DNA of 64,000 nt from Cinnamomum chago (lineage: Eukaryota; Streptophyta; Magnoliopsida; Laurales; Lauraceae). Positions 10,922-21,482 of this stretch are shown piece by piece. The stretch is taken from the NCBI GenBank assembly GCA_038049695.1, contig CP142454.1:92308001-92372000 (forward strand), in the 5' to 3' direction. A program made the translations under genes and the position numbers. Positions within the stretch are counted from its first letter, which is position 1. Each line of letters starts with the position of its first letter. The notes beneath the pieces were generated by a model that saw only the letters and a list, made by a program, of their open reading frames with translations, was not told the DNA's origin and made no database searches.

Positions 10922-11226
10922 GTCATCCTTATACATGTTTCAACTTCATAAGTAGTGTTCTTGATCATATGAAACTCTTTGAAATCCATTCCTCGTATAT
11001 CTATATGTTTGATGGATATCTTAGTTGTTGAATTCATATGATTTTGATACTTTGAAAATTGCATGCTTTACCAAGTCATATCCTTTTGCATTGCAATTTA
11101 TCTTGTTCATCACTATGCTCAATAGTTATATCTTTAAAAGTGATGAATATCCTTTTATGATGCTTGATGGGATTTTGTGTTTGTCACATCCTTGCTTTTA
11201 ATCATGTTGTCATATTCAATTGGTTT
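10922..11226 (+). repeat. NS-1 non-coding interior, part 2: stem-loop run
   Basis: No ORF of substance. Stem-loops continue: GTTTCA / TGAAAC around 10939-10974; ATCCAT / ATGGAT around 10987-11018; AAATTGCATG / CATTGCAATTT around 11055-11100 with AGTCATAT in the loop; and TTCATCACT 11106-11114 / AGTGATGAA 11139-11147 with AGTTATAT in the loop. GGTTT at 11222-11226 is the left copy of the next insertion's duplication. Confidence 0.75.
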
Positions 11227-14200
11227 TGTCGCGACCCCGGACCGGGAATCCCAATCCGGGATCGGGACCATTAGTGTGTGATGATTATTCAAGAGGATTA
11301 CCTACATCCTCAAGATAATCTTATTTAATTTCCCACAGGTGTCCGCGGTGAGGATATCAAAACCTTGCATGGATATTTCTTTTTAATGCGGAAGCGTGTA
11401 GCAAATCAAATGGTTAGACTATCTCTAGTCATGCAAGCATTTACATCAATATCAAACTGTATCAGAATGAGCAATGATATATAGCAATGTTTCCCAAAAG
11501 TTGTTAAAGTTAGACAAGTTATCATTTAGTTACAATCCCCAAAATTAGAGGCCAACAAAGGCCAATATTACAAAATAATAACCCAAAGAATAGTTAACAA
11601 GTCCTTCCCAAAATGTTACGCCTCTTGGCAACCCGATGTCTACATGACATCGTCAGCACGCCACTCAACTAGAGGCTGCAGCTCACCTACCGCCTCCTCC
11701 GGCTCCTCCTCAAGGAAACCGGCAACGGGACCTGAGTACCAAAGCAAAGGATCAGACACGACGGTCTGGCAAGAGAATGACAAGATACAACAACAATAAT
11801 AGAGGAAATCTCTTGAAAAGCATATAAATCTGTTTAAGCAAGAACTCTCATAAAGCAGGTAAATCATTTGCTATAAAACAAGTAAACAAGATAAAACATA
11901 TGAGGTAACCAAGGAATCGGGAATAACAAGGTGGCAATCACATAAAGCTAAGTCCTCTGTCACTAAAGTGACAACAGTATCACGGGACGTTGATCTCAGT
12001 CACACAAGGTGAGGAGAAACAACGTATACATATATACAATATAACTATACGGGAACAGGACCACGGTAGCGAACCGGGTATCGGGACGGGGCCACGGTGG
12101 TAAACCGGGCATCGGGATCCAAACTGCAGCTGGCGGGACGGGAGAGGGATTTCCAAGTCAGTGGATCAGACTGACATGGTATCCAAGCTTAGTGATGCCG
12201 ACTCATAGGATAAAACCAATCGAGACATATGCAAGTAAATCAAGTACAGTAGATAAACGGGTAAAACGGGGTGCTCAAGGGCACACTATCATTTCATGTC
12301 GGGCAATGCATTTCGGGACAATTAACTGTTACTAATGTAACTCCAATGCTTTCGGGAAAACAAGTCATGTAATACAAGTCTTGGAAACGAGGTGAAATAA
12401 CGAGTTATAACACATTTCGGGTAAAATACTAATTTCAAAATCTATTTAAGTGAATAGGGGTCCCGTATGTCTATTGTAGTCCTTACTTGGTACTCCGTGA
12501 GTTTGAAGACATTCCGGGCTCCTTATTCACTTTTATGATTTTTTCAAAGTTTCGGATGACATCTTTGTGATATGGTTTCTTTCTCGGATGGCATCAACAA
12601 TGCCTAGTGAATCCCTTTCGATTGACAAAGCTCAACGCTCGAACGAACCGGAGAGTTCGTTCGAGCGGGGAGCTTTTCGAAATCTGGGAAATTTCGGTTA
12701 CCTGGCGGTTAGCTGGCGGTTAGCCGCCGATGCATTCGGCGGTTAGCCGCTGGGTAACCGTGGAGCTGACCGAATTTCAGGTGAGAATTCTGATGCTCTC
12801 GGGAAAAGGAACCGTGATTGTGCGGTTGGCTGGCGGTTAGCCGCCGATGGGTTCGGCGGTTAGCCGCTGGATAACCGTGAGGCTGACCGCGTTTTCAGGT
12901 GGAAAATGATGCTCTCTGGAAAAGTCACCGCGGTGCGCGGTTAGCTGGCGGTTAGCCGCCGATGCATTCGGCGGTTAGCCGCTGGCTAACCGTGAGCTGA
13001 CCGCCAGTTACGAAATTGCTCACTGAGTCCAGTTTTGAGTCATTTTCCTCCTCAAAACCATCTTCCTCACATCCACAAGGTCCTTACAATAACATTGAGC
13101 TAATAGTTCCTCCAATGCCTCTCTTTATACTTCTCCAAATCCTCCTTAAGAGTTCTCTCTATCACCTCTTCCATGCCAAATCCAATGCAAGAATAGGAAG
13201 GAAAACAAACCATTCCACAAACATTCATCTAAGCTATCACAAGGACAATAAATGCTTTACCAACATGCTTATAAAACAATGAATGAGGCTATTAAGATAT
13301 CTTATGAGCATTTATTCCAAAACAAAACACATTAATGATAATATGGAAAATCCATAAATACTAAGCCAAACCATTTCAACTTAAAAACATTCAAGCATTC
13401 ACTTGCCTCTAATCCAAGCTAGCTGAAACAAGTCTTTGATCACCTCTATTGCTCAAAGCCAAGCTACAATCAAAAATCCCCAAAACAACCCTAAAATGGG
13501 TTACACCAAGCTTGAAAATGAAAGAGCTTCCAATAATGCACATGTAGAATCTCAATGACTAGAGGAACACTAATCTAAGAGATGGAAATGATCACTTACT
13601 TGGATGACCTTCAAATGAAGAGGACTAGTTCAAAGAAGATCTCAATGTTGATGAATCCCTCCACAAATAGTATCAATGGAAAGCTTGTGAGATGAGGGAG
13701 TGATTGGTGAGTTCCAATGCTTGATCTATGAACTATTGATATGGCTTGGAGATGAAGAAGCAAGAAGAAGAAGAAGAAGCAAGGGAAACCCTAGACTCAA
13801 ATGTGTGCTGGAGCAAGGAAGAGTGAAATGAGAAATGGAGGGTTGGGTTCTCCTTTGTAAACAAATGAAGCTTGGGTCCCACAACTCAAGGTACTACATG
13901 GACTGAAATCATCTAATTCGGGACCTCGGATGAATTCGACGAAGAAGGAAGAAATGTTCGTCGAAATATCTACTTTCCAAAAAGTCTATGTTTCGCGGGT
14001 TTCGGGAATATCGAGCTTTGGGTACAGACTTGGTGTGCAAATGACTGTTTTGCCCTCTAGGCTATGAAATCGGTTTTCGGGGTCTCGAATGAATACGGGA
14101 TCAACATGAAAGTTGTTGAGATCTACAAGATGCATGCAACGGGCCAAAAACACAATTCACAACAAATCGGGAAATTCCTCGAGAAAATACAAAGCCGAAA

Positions 14201-14376
14201 AGGGAACCCCCAAAGGGCCCCACAAGTTACCAAAGCAGATCAAGACGATCGAATCAGCCCAAAACCAAAATCAAGGCTAATCCAAACCCATCTTAACCAG
14301 GAATCACTAATCAAGCTTAGCACTAACACGCAACTTAATTAGCACTAATCGGGATCACTCGGGTCGGGGTCTTACA
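11227..14376 (-). mobile_element. TEK-2-family solo LTR (3150 bp), reversed
   Basis: On the plus strand it starts TGTCGCGACCCCGG and ends GGGGTCTTACA; read on the minus strand it is TGTAAGACCCC...GGTCGCGACA. It is flanked by GGTTT at 11222-11226 and 14377-14381. It aligns with the TEK-2 LTRs at 43772-46714 and 51407 onward but carries a different palindrome cassette (12697-13010). There is no internal domain, so it is a recombination remnant. Confidence 0.9.
12697..13010. repeat. Triplicated GCGGTTAGCCGC palindrome cassette
   Basis: Three blocks (about 12697-12765, 12817-12890 and 12930-13000) each hold GGCGGTTAGCCGCC, a spacer such as GATGCATTC, and GGCGGTTAGCCGC, so the block folds on itself around the spacer. 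The intervening text (CTGACCG... and ATGCTCTCGGGAAAAG) is also repeated. The equivalent place in the TEK-2 LTRs near 45430 has CCGATCGATCGG words instead. Confidence 0.85.
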
Positions 14377-15043
14377 GGTTTCATTTGGTATAATTTTCCA
14401 TTGATTTCATACCCAATTGATGTCTTATCTTGTGTATGTGATAGACCTTGTATACATTGGATTGAACTTGATAGTTATATGTTTTCATTCCATGTCACAT
14501 TCCATTAGCATCTTAATTTTCATGATTGCCTCCTATCTTGCTCATATAGGTATATCTCATGACCACCATGCTTATGTTTTAATAATCTTGGTTGGTTATT
14601 AGTTGAGGTTGGCTTCATGTTTGAATTTCATTTCACTCATCTTGTACTTGATAGTCATATTTATTGATTGAATGAAATGATTTCAAAAACTTTCATAGCA
14701 TATGTTCTTCATAGTTAAATTGATTGATGCTATGTTTAACAAACCCCATTTCATCATGGATAGCTCTAATTTGGATTTATCTTAATAGTTATATTCTTTA
14801 TAACTCCAGTTTAGAGTGATTGTTTTAATAGAATTATCCTTGCATCTCAATTGGTATTCTTTGTTTTTCCAATTGGTATCCATGATTGCTTTTCTCATTG
14901 ACCTTGCTTTCTTTTGGTAATTTGATCATAGTTAAACATGTCATATCCTTTCCTTGAAGTTGACCCTCATTTGGTTAAACCATCTTCTTCTTGAACCAAA
15001 TAGTTATATCTTTGTCAAAAGTTTGACAAGAGGAGAGAATGGA
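14377..15043 (+). repeat. NS-1 non-coding interior, part 3: stem-loop run
   Basis: No coding sequence recognised. Clear pairs are CATAGCAT 14694-14701 / ATGCTATG 14727-14734 (loop with ATAGTTAAAT) and the 17-base arms 14764-14780 / 14800-14816 (loop AATAGTTATATTC). Weaker pairs occur around 14450-14500, 14560-14600, 14620-14690 and 14965-15000. NS-2 keeps the same series (58220-58870). Confidence 0.75.
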
Positions 15044-15623
15044 TTGAGGGGGAGTGTAAACCTTCATAGGAAGTATTAGTTTTGATCAAATTCACCCTTA
15101 GATTGGCTTTGAACCCTTAGAGACTACTTCCATACATGATAACCTGTTATGTATTTCATTTTCAATTTCTTTTGTTAACAGGTGCTACTAAAATGTATTT
15201 TCCTTGTTTCATGTGTGTAGATACCTTTGCAATTTAATGTCAAAGGGGGAGAGAGCATTCAAGTTCTCTAAAGGGGAAGAGAATGTCCAAGATTCCTAAG
15301 GGGAGATATTGTAGGATCTTCTGCAGGGGGCGAGAATGCATATCTTGCCAAAGGGAGAGAGGCATGGTCAAAGGGGGGAGAGGTGAAAGAAGAAAGCTTG
15401 GGAACTAAAGAAGATGCTTGGCTATAGAGAGAAAGAAGAAGAGAAAGCTTCAAGAATGATCAAGCTCCAAGCATCAAGAAGAATGAAGAAAAAGCCCAAG
15501 AGCCCAAGCTAAGAGAAGAAGCATCCAAGAGATTTCAAGACTTGTCCAGCTTAGGGGGAGCTGAAGACTTGGTGTGTTAATTCGGTGTTGAGTAAGTTGC
15601 CATCAACTTGCCAAGGGGGAGAT
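15044..15623 (+). promoter_or_regulatory. NS-1 3' region with repeated polypurine tracts; functional PPT at 15612-15623
   Basis: The tract directly before the 3' LTR is AAGGGGGAGAT. Similar purine runs precede it near 15048, 15244, 15271, 15297, 15325, 15350, 15371 and 15551. A series of PPT-like tracts upstream of the 3' LTR is a known Sirevirus feature. The words AACAGGTGCTACTAA (about 15178-15192) and TGTCAAAGGGGGAGAG (15238-15253) recur in SIR-A on the minus strand (about 29008-29080), tying the families together. The PPT primes plus-strand DNA synthesis. Confidence 0.85.
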
Positions 15624-17378
15624 TGTTAGGAATTTTGTGTATTGCAATTTGATGGATGCATTAGCATATTAGCACCATTTGAATTTTCACACTTGCATTG
15701 ATTTAGAAAAACCTGAAATCTTGATTTTACATGCATTGGTTTTTAGATTTGTAAAAGTATTGAATTATGCATGTTTTGTTTTTAAACTTGGATGCAATTA
15801 GATTTGCAAAGAGTTTTATCAAATCAAGTAAGCCATTGGTTTAAAGTTTTGAATCATTTTAGGCTTTTTAAGTTTCATGAAGGTTTGAGCTCAATGTTTC
15901 TTTCTTTCATATGTTTTAACCCTAAGCTCAAATTCATTCAAGCTTTCCAAAGGTTCTTTCTTTAAAATCATTATTTTGATTTGGAGTTTTCATGACTTTA
16001 GAATTTCAGTTTTCATCATTTTTCAGTCATGAATTCTTGCTTGATAAAAGTGTCTCAAAGTCCCCTGGAAGATGCCCTCAAAAGTTATAAGTTTCTAAAA
16101 AATCAGGAATTCTGGGCATGCACCAGGTCGACCTGCCTGTGTGGCCGGTCGACCTGGCTAAGGGACCTGGTCGACCGGGAACACTGCGGGTCGACAGGGA
16201 GTTTTGTCCTGAAGCCTCTCCAACGGATATTTTTCTAGCCGTTGTGTGTACCAGGTTGACCCGGGGGTCATGGGGTCAACCGGGCCGACTAGCCGTTGGA
16301 CTGTTTTTTGGTTTAAAGTCCATTCTTTTCCCATCTTTTGAGAGGCTTGTTGGATGAACTTTTGGAACCATTTTGGATCCTAAGAAAGGGGAATGAGGTA
16401 TTAAGGCTAGAAGGCTTTTTGGAAATCAAATGCTTGAGTTTTTAAAAGGTACATCTTACTAGTTATTTTGATTTCCATTCAAATTGAAATCTATGCATGT
16501 TTAAATCTTTGTATTTTCATAAATGCATGATTTCTAGCTTCTTAAGAGTTGTTTAGCAAACTCAATATTATCTTTTGTAAATTAGATTGGTTTGCAAACT
16601 CTCTTGTCTAAATCACATGTGTTCTTAGATTTTAATCTTCATACAACTTGTTTAGTTCATTTCTTCAAGTTGTTTGAATCCTTCATGTGATTAGCATTTA
16701 CCTTCAATCATCATTTTCTAAGCTTTGATTTTAAAATGCATCAAGCATTCATTTAAGTGCTTCATTGTAGAATTTGATTGAAGTAAAGCATTCATACACT
16801 TGTGCACACACTTTAGCTTATCTTAGTGTATGTTTGTAATTTGAATTACACTTTCATATCAGCCTATTTAGAGGCATTTTATTTGTTCTTAAAATTGTAC
16901 CTCTTAGAGTGTTCTTTTGTGAAGACACCTTCTTAGAGAAACCCTTCTTTTGTAAAGGTTATTGCTTAGCCTAAGAAAAGCATTGTGTAAAGGTTATTTC
17001 TTAGCCTAAGAAAAGCATCTTGTAAAGGTTATTGCTTAGCCTAGAAAAGCACATTGAGAGGTTGTTGTTTAGCCTAGAAAAACAACATTGTAAAGGTTAT
17101 TGCTTAGCCTAGTGAAAAGCATAATTAGTGGAAATCCGGTAGGGTGATTGGTTCACAAGCCGGTAGTGGATGTAGGCATTGAGGCCTAACCACTATAAAT
17201 CTTTGTGTAGTGGTGTTTGCTTTGTGGTGATTGTTTTATTAGCTTCCGCATTTTGATTGTTTATCATCACCTGTGACTAGTTTAGTTTAACAAGTTAAAA
17301 TTGGTCTATATTGGTCACATATTGTTTCTCACCCTATTCACCCCCCCCCCCCTCTTGGGTTAGATCCCAGGACTTTCA
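15624..17378 (+). repeat. NS-1 3' LTR (1755 bp)
   Basis: It matches the 5' LTR at 2674-4441. It has one more GGTCGACC unit (16124-16290) and fewer stem-loop repeats (about 16950-17125). Two palindromes that are intact in the 5' LTR appear here as GGTTGACC and GGTCAACC, the expected products of deamination at a methylated CpG. Confidence 0.95.
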
Positions 17379-17383
17379 CTAAT

Positions 17384-18214
17384 GACCAGAAGCACACTGC
17401 ATTTCGAACACCATTTGGAATCTATTGTTACACCGTGATGCCTTTTGGTTTAAAAAATGCAGGGGCCACTTATCAAAGGGCAATGATGAAAATCTTTAAA
17501 GATATGCAACATAAAAAGGTGGAGTGTTATGTAGATGATCTTGCTGTTAAAAGCAAAAGAAAAGAAGATCACCTCAAAGACCTCAGGGAAGTGTTTGAAA
17601 GACTTCGACGGTATAAACTCCGCATGAACCCATTGAAATGCTTTTTTGGTGTTTCTTCTGGAAAGTTCTTAGGGTTTATTGTTCGCAAAGATGGAATTGA
17701 GCTTGATCCAATCAAAACAAAAGCCATTTTAGAAATGAAACCTCCAAGAAAACTAAAAGAGCTAAAAGGACTCCAAGGTCGATTGGCCTATATTCGAAGG
17801 TTCATTTCTAATTTATCTGGAAGATGCCGGCCATTCTCACGTCTGATGAAGAAAGGAGTGAATTTTGTATGGGATCAGGCATGTGAAGAAGCCTTTGAAG
17901 ATATCAAAAAATATCTTACTAGGCCTCCTGTTTTAGCTGCTCCAGTGCAAAGGAGACCATTCATTTTGTATACGCGAGCTCTTGATCACTCCTTGGGGGC
18001 GATGTTGGCACAAAAGAATAACCAAGGGTATGAGGTGGCACTTTACTACTTAAGTAGGATGATGGTAGGAGCAGAACATCGATATCCACCGATAGAGAAA
18101 GAATGCCTCACGCTAATGTTTGCAATACAAAAATTAAGGCAATACCTGCTCTCACAAACAGTTTATCTTGTCTCTCGTGTAAACCCATTAAAGACCTTAG
18201 TAACAGAGGCGTGA
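17384..18214 (+). pseudogene. TAT-1 reverse transcriptase C-terminal half and first RNase H
   Basis: After the CTAAT duplication the RT resumes with HTAFRTPFG, MPFGLKNAGATYQRAM and the catalytic CYVDDLAVKS (Y-V-D-D). The thumb and connection follow, with LGFIVRKDGIELDP and LKGLQGRLAYIRRFI. From about 17940 the first RNase H reads FILYTRALDHSLGAMLAQ and YPPIEKECLTLMFAIQKLRQY. The usual catalytic Asp in the first strand is not evident, in keeping with the known decay of this RNase H in Tat elements that have acquired a second one. The frame ends at a TGA (18212-18214) and restarts just downstream, so this copy is broken. Confidence 0.9.
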
Positions 18215-18217
18215 TCT

Positions 18218-18421
18218 TTGAGTGCAAGATTAGCAAAATGGTCCATTCTCCTTTCCCAATATGATATCATATATGTCCCACAAAAAGCAGTAAAAGGTCA
18301 AGCATTAGCAGATTTCTTGGCCGCGCATCCGTTGCCACCTGATTCCGAGCTAAGGGATGCTTTTCCAGATGAACCAATATTTTACATTGAGACCTTTCAG
18401 ACCTCAAAACAAGAAGCTTGA
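18218..18421 (+). pseudogene. TAT-1 RNase H tail / tether before the second RNase H
   Basis: The short frame reads RLAKWSILLSQYDIIYVPQ, then KGQALADFLAAHP, the standard end of the first RNase H/connection domain in Tat elements. It ends at a TGA at 18419-18421 and the second RNase H starts at once. In an intact polyprotein this would be continuous with both neighbours. Confidence 0.85.
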
Positions 18422-18424
18422 GAA

Positions 18425-18919
18425 ATGTATTTTGATGGTGCTAGTAGGACGGATGGAAACGGAGAAAGGATATATGGGGTAGGAGTTGTCTTCGTAACCC
18501 CTGATGGATATATGACCCCTTATTTCTTCTCACTAATCAAATCATGTTCTAATAGTATTGCAGAATATCAGGCCCTTATTATGGGAATGGAAATAGCTCA
18601 TGAGGCACAAATTCGACATTTGGAAATACGTGGAGATTCAAAACTCATTGTAAATCAAGTGAATGATCAATATGAAGTTAAGAAACCCGACATTCACCCC
18701 TACCATAAGATAGCTCAACGATTGATGAACAAGTTCATTTATTGTAATATTGAACATATCCCGCTAAGCCAGAATGCAAGGGCAGATGCACTAGCAAGTC
18801 TAGCAGCCTCAATGGCGTTTCGTGAAGGAGAAGTCCTTAAAGTATTGGTTTGTGAAAGAAGGATCTTGCCGCCATTAGATACACATGAAGCCGTTGCCGA
18901 ATGCCAATTAGTCAAATGA
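18425..18919 (+). pseudogene. TAT-1 archaeal-type RNase H (aRNH), complete domain in a broken polyprotein
   Basis: All four catalytic acids are visible: Asp in MYFDGASRTDG, Glu in AEYQALIMGMEIA, Asp in LEIRGDSKLIVNQ and Asp in NARADALASLAA. This second RNase H after the vestigial first one is the hallmark of the Tat lineage (including Ogre and Retand) and would degrade RNA in the RNA-DNA hybrid. The 165-codon segment is open throughout and ends in a TGA shortly before integrase. The domain is well preserved compared with the rest of TAT-1. Confidence 0.92.
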
Positions 18920-18940
18920 AGTAGACTTTCTGTATGCCAA

Positions 18941-19765
18941 ATGGCAATCGGAGACTGGCGTGACCCATTTATTGATTATGTGCAGTTTGGAATTTTACCA
19001 GATGACCCAAAAGAACGAACAATGATAAGAAGGAGGGCTCCTAAATTTTACTATGACGTCAATACCAAAACTCTATATAGAAAGTCATATGATGGTATTT
19101 TACTTCGTTGTTTATCAAATCAGGAGGCAGATCAAGTCATGACCGAAACTCATATTGGAACATGTGGAGCACATCAATCAGGTCCAAAATTATGTGATCG
19201 AATTAGAAGGATGGGTTATTATTGGCCAACCATGATTAAAGATACACATGAATTAGCCAAACGATGTAAGGCTTGTCAACTTCATGCTGATTACATACAC
19301 AGGGCCCCTAAACCTTTGCACCCTTCAGTGACATCCTGGCCAATTGAAGCATGGGGAATGGATATAGTTGGGCCGATTAATCCTCCATCTTCAAAGGGGC
19401 ATCGGTTCATATTTGCCGTGACGGGCTACTTTTCTAAATGGGCTGAAGCAGTAGCCTTGAATGAAGTTAAGACCGCTATTGTTCTTAACTTTCTCAAAAC
19501 CAACATTATATGTAGGTTCGGGGTCCCGAATAGGTTTGTCCATGATAATGGACCGCAGTTTCGAGACCATCGTTTTTATAAATTCTGCGAGAAATATCAC
19601 ATCAAAAGTATTTCTTCTACAACTTATTACCCACCAGCCAATGGTTTAGCCGAAGCATTCAGTAAGACGATATGCAAACTGTTAAAGAAAATGGTCTCTA
19701 AAAAGAAAAGAGATTGGCACAAACGATTGCCAGAAGCGCTATGGGCCTATCGTACCACGGTTTGA
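18941..19765 (+). pseudogene. TAT-1 integrase, zinc-binding and catalytic core
   Basis: An HHCC zinc-binding domain is visible: His residues in ETHIGTCGAHQSG and Cys residues in CKACQ. The catalytic core follows with Asp in WGMDIVGPI, Asp in FVHDNGPQF and Glu in PANGLAEAFSKTI, so the D-D-E triad is complete. Integrase inserts the cDNA into the host chromosome. The frame ends at a TGA at 19763-19765 after WAYRTTV. The matching sequence continues downstream in frame fragments, so the C-terminus is present but disconnected. Confidence 0.92.
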
Positions 19766-20143
19766 GGAGCGACTCAATTTACACCTTTCTCACTCGTATA
19801 TGGCTGTGAAGCTGTTCTACCACTCGAAATTCAAAGCCCTTCACTCCGAATTGCGTTAGCTAGCGGCATGAATGAAGAAGGAAATGCGAAATTACGGCTA
19901 CAAGAATTGGAATCTCTTGACGAAGAAAGGCTCATCACTCATCAAAACATAGGGATCTACCAATCTAGAATGGCAAATGCGTTTAATAAAAAAGTACATC
20001 AAAGGGTCTTTAAAAGGGGCGATTTGGTCCTCGCTATTAAAAGCCCAATGATCATCACTCATAAATCAAAAGGGAAGTTTACAGAAAAATGGGAGGGGCC
20101 ATTTGTTATCGATCTGTCTACTCTAACAGCTCTTACAACTTAA
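19766..20143 (+). pseudogene. TAT-1 integrase C-terminal domain (fragment)
   Basis: It begins with ATQFTPFSLVYGCEAVLPLE-type text right after the TGA. An open piece at 19868-20143 follows, with NEEGNAKLRLQELESLDEER, VFKRGDLVLAIK and GKFTEKWEGPFVI, the usual C-terminal DNA-binding region of Ty3/gypsy integrases. It ends at a TAA at 20141-20143. No chromodomain is seen, as expected for Tat. Confidence 0.85.
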
Positions 20144-20895
20144 TTAATCAAGATGGTGATCAATGCCTTATGCCCATCAATGGCAAATTTCTTAAGAAGT
20201 ATTATCCATGAAAACATGTCCTCTTATCATCTTCGATTTTCGATATGATGCCTCGAGTCATAGAAGTCTCGATATAATGCCTCGAAAACCAAAAAGTTTT
20301 GGACCTCGACACCAAGCCTCGAAATATTTAAAAGTTCCGATATCATGCCTCAAAGTTCATGATATGTCAAACTTTGATATCAAGCCTCATAACGTTTAAT
20401 GTTTTGATACCAAGCCTCAAATTTTGCAACATGTTGTTAAGTCTCAGAACCTCAAAATTTTTGATACTATGCCTCGGAGATCGAAACTCCAAATTTAACA
20501 TTTCAATATGTCAAGTGAGCCTTGACTGAGGCTTTTGAAGATATGCTGCCAAACCAAAAAAAAGAAAAGAAAAGAAGAGGACACACTTTAGGCTGAATCT
20601 AGCTTGTCTCAATCTGTCTAATTGGTATGAAAAGAAATTCCCTAGCATGAGTTACGCGGTCAACATTTTACAATAATCACTCAGGAAGTCAACCCCACTG
20701 CCAAGCTCAAACTTGTGTGGATAAATTCTGAGTAAAACTGAGATGACATGTATACTTTGTTTTTGGCATATGCAAAGGGGGATTTTAAATGGACAAGCCC
20801 AATGAGAGAGCCCATATGGAAAAATTGTGACGGGATGGGTTCGAGGCACGCCTACTCCGGAAAACTCCTCGTCAGCGATCCTCGAAGGGGCCATT
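20144..20895 (+). repeat. TAT-1 3' untranslated region with a CCTCGAA repeat series and candidate PPT
   Basis: No coding frame is credible. From about 20230 to 20480 a diverged unit of roughly 40-45 bases recurs around the word GATATCATGCCTCGAA (forms near 20242, 20271, 20307, 20340, 20379, 20407 and 20464). At 20883-20895 the run CGAAGGGGCCATT precedes TGTTGG and is a plausible polypurine tract, though weak. A long A/G tract at about 20557-20580 is an alternative. Confidence 0.55.
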
Positions 20896-21350
20896 TGTTG
20901 GAAGATAAAATATATATATTCATCGCCATCAATACTTGGACCGTATCCAGCGTGATCTTGATCAAGTGGGACTAAATCAATCGGACCCATCCCCAACCCA
21001 ATGATTTGTGACCACTACATGGCATGGAATTGTACCCTGATGAATTTGGTGGCTCCTATCAAAATCTCTTAAATTTACGAGGGAGATTAACATGATTAAT
21101 ATAGGTTCAAGCCAGCCATATCATGTCCAATGAAGCCCAAGTTAAATTTTTGGGCCTAAACAACATGACCAATTTTGGTTGATTCAGGCACAAGTCAATT
21201 TCTGACCCAGGCCATATAACCGACCTTGGTTGATTCAAGTCCAAGCTAATTTTTTGGGCCTAAAAATACATGACCAATTTTGGTTGAATCAGGCTCAAAT
21301 CAATTTCTGACCTAGGCCATGTGACCAATCTTTGTTGATGATGGTCCAGG

Positions 21351-21482
21351 CCTGAGCCATATGAATTAATCCATGCCAATTTCTGGCCAATCCATGCCAA
21401 TTTCTGGCCTGAGCCATATGAATTAATTCATGCCAATTTCTGGCCAATCCATGCCAATTTCTGGCCTGAGCCATATGAATTA
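21351..21482 (+). repeat. 57 bp tandem repeat
   Basis: The unit starting CCTGAGCCATATGAATTA recurs at 21351, 21408 and (partly) 21465, period 57 bp. Each full unit also holds the word CCATGCCAATTTCTGGCC. Looser relatives with GACCAATTTTGGTTGA and AATTTCTGACC lie upstream (21160-21330). Confidence 0.9.

Larger units (their letters stand above)
2674..17378 (+). mobile_element. NS-1: non-autonomous Sirevirus-like (Ty1/copia type) LTR element, gag only, with two nested solo LTRs
   Basis: The element is bounded by long LTRs beginning TGTTAGGAATTTT and ending GGACTTTCA, and flanked by the 5 bp duplication CTAAT at 2669-2673 and 17379-17383. A Met-initiator PBS follows the 5' LTR and an AAGGGGGAGAT polypurine tract precedes the 3' LTR. 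Without its two guests it is about 7.5 kb. The only coding piece is a coiled-coil plus CCHC gag at 4542-5994; there is no integrase, RT or RNase H. NS-2 has the same layout, so the absence of pol is a family trait rather than one copy's deletion. The repeated PPT-like tracts and LTR words match SIR-A, the pol-bearing Sirevirus-like copy at 27114-30532, so SIR-A-type proteins are the likely source of its mobility (inference). Gag-only elements of this kind are known in plants (TR-GAG/LARD class). Confidence 0.92.
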
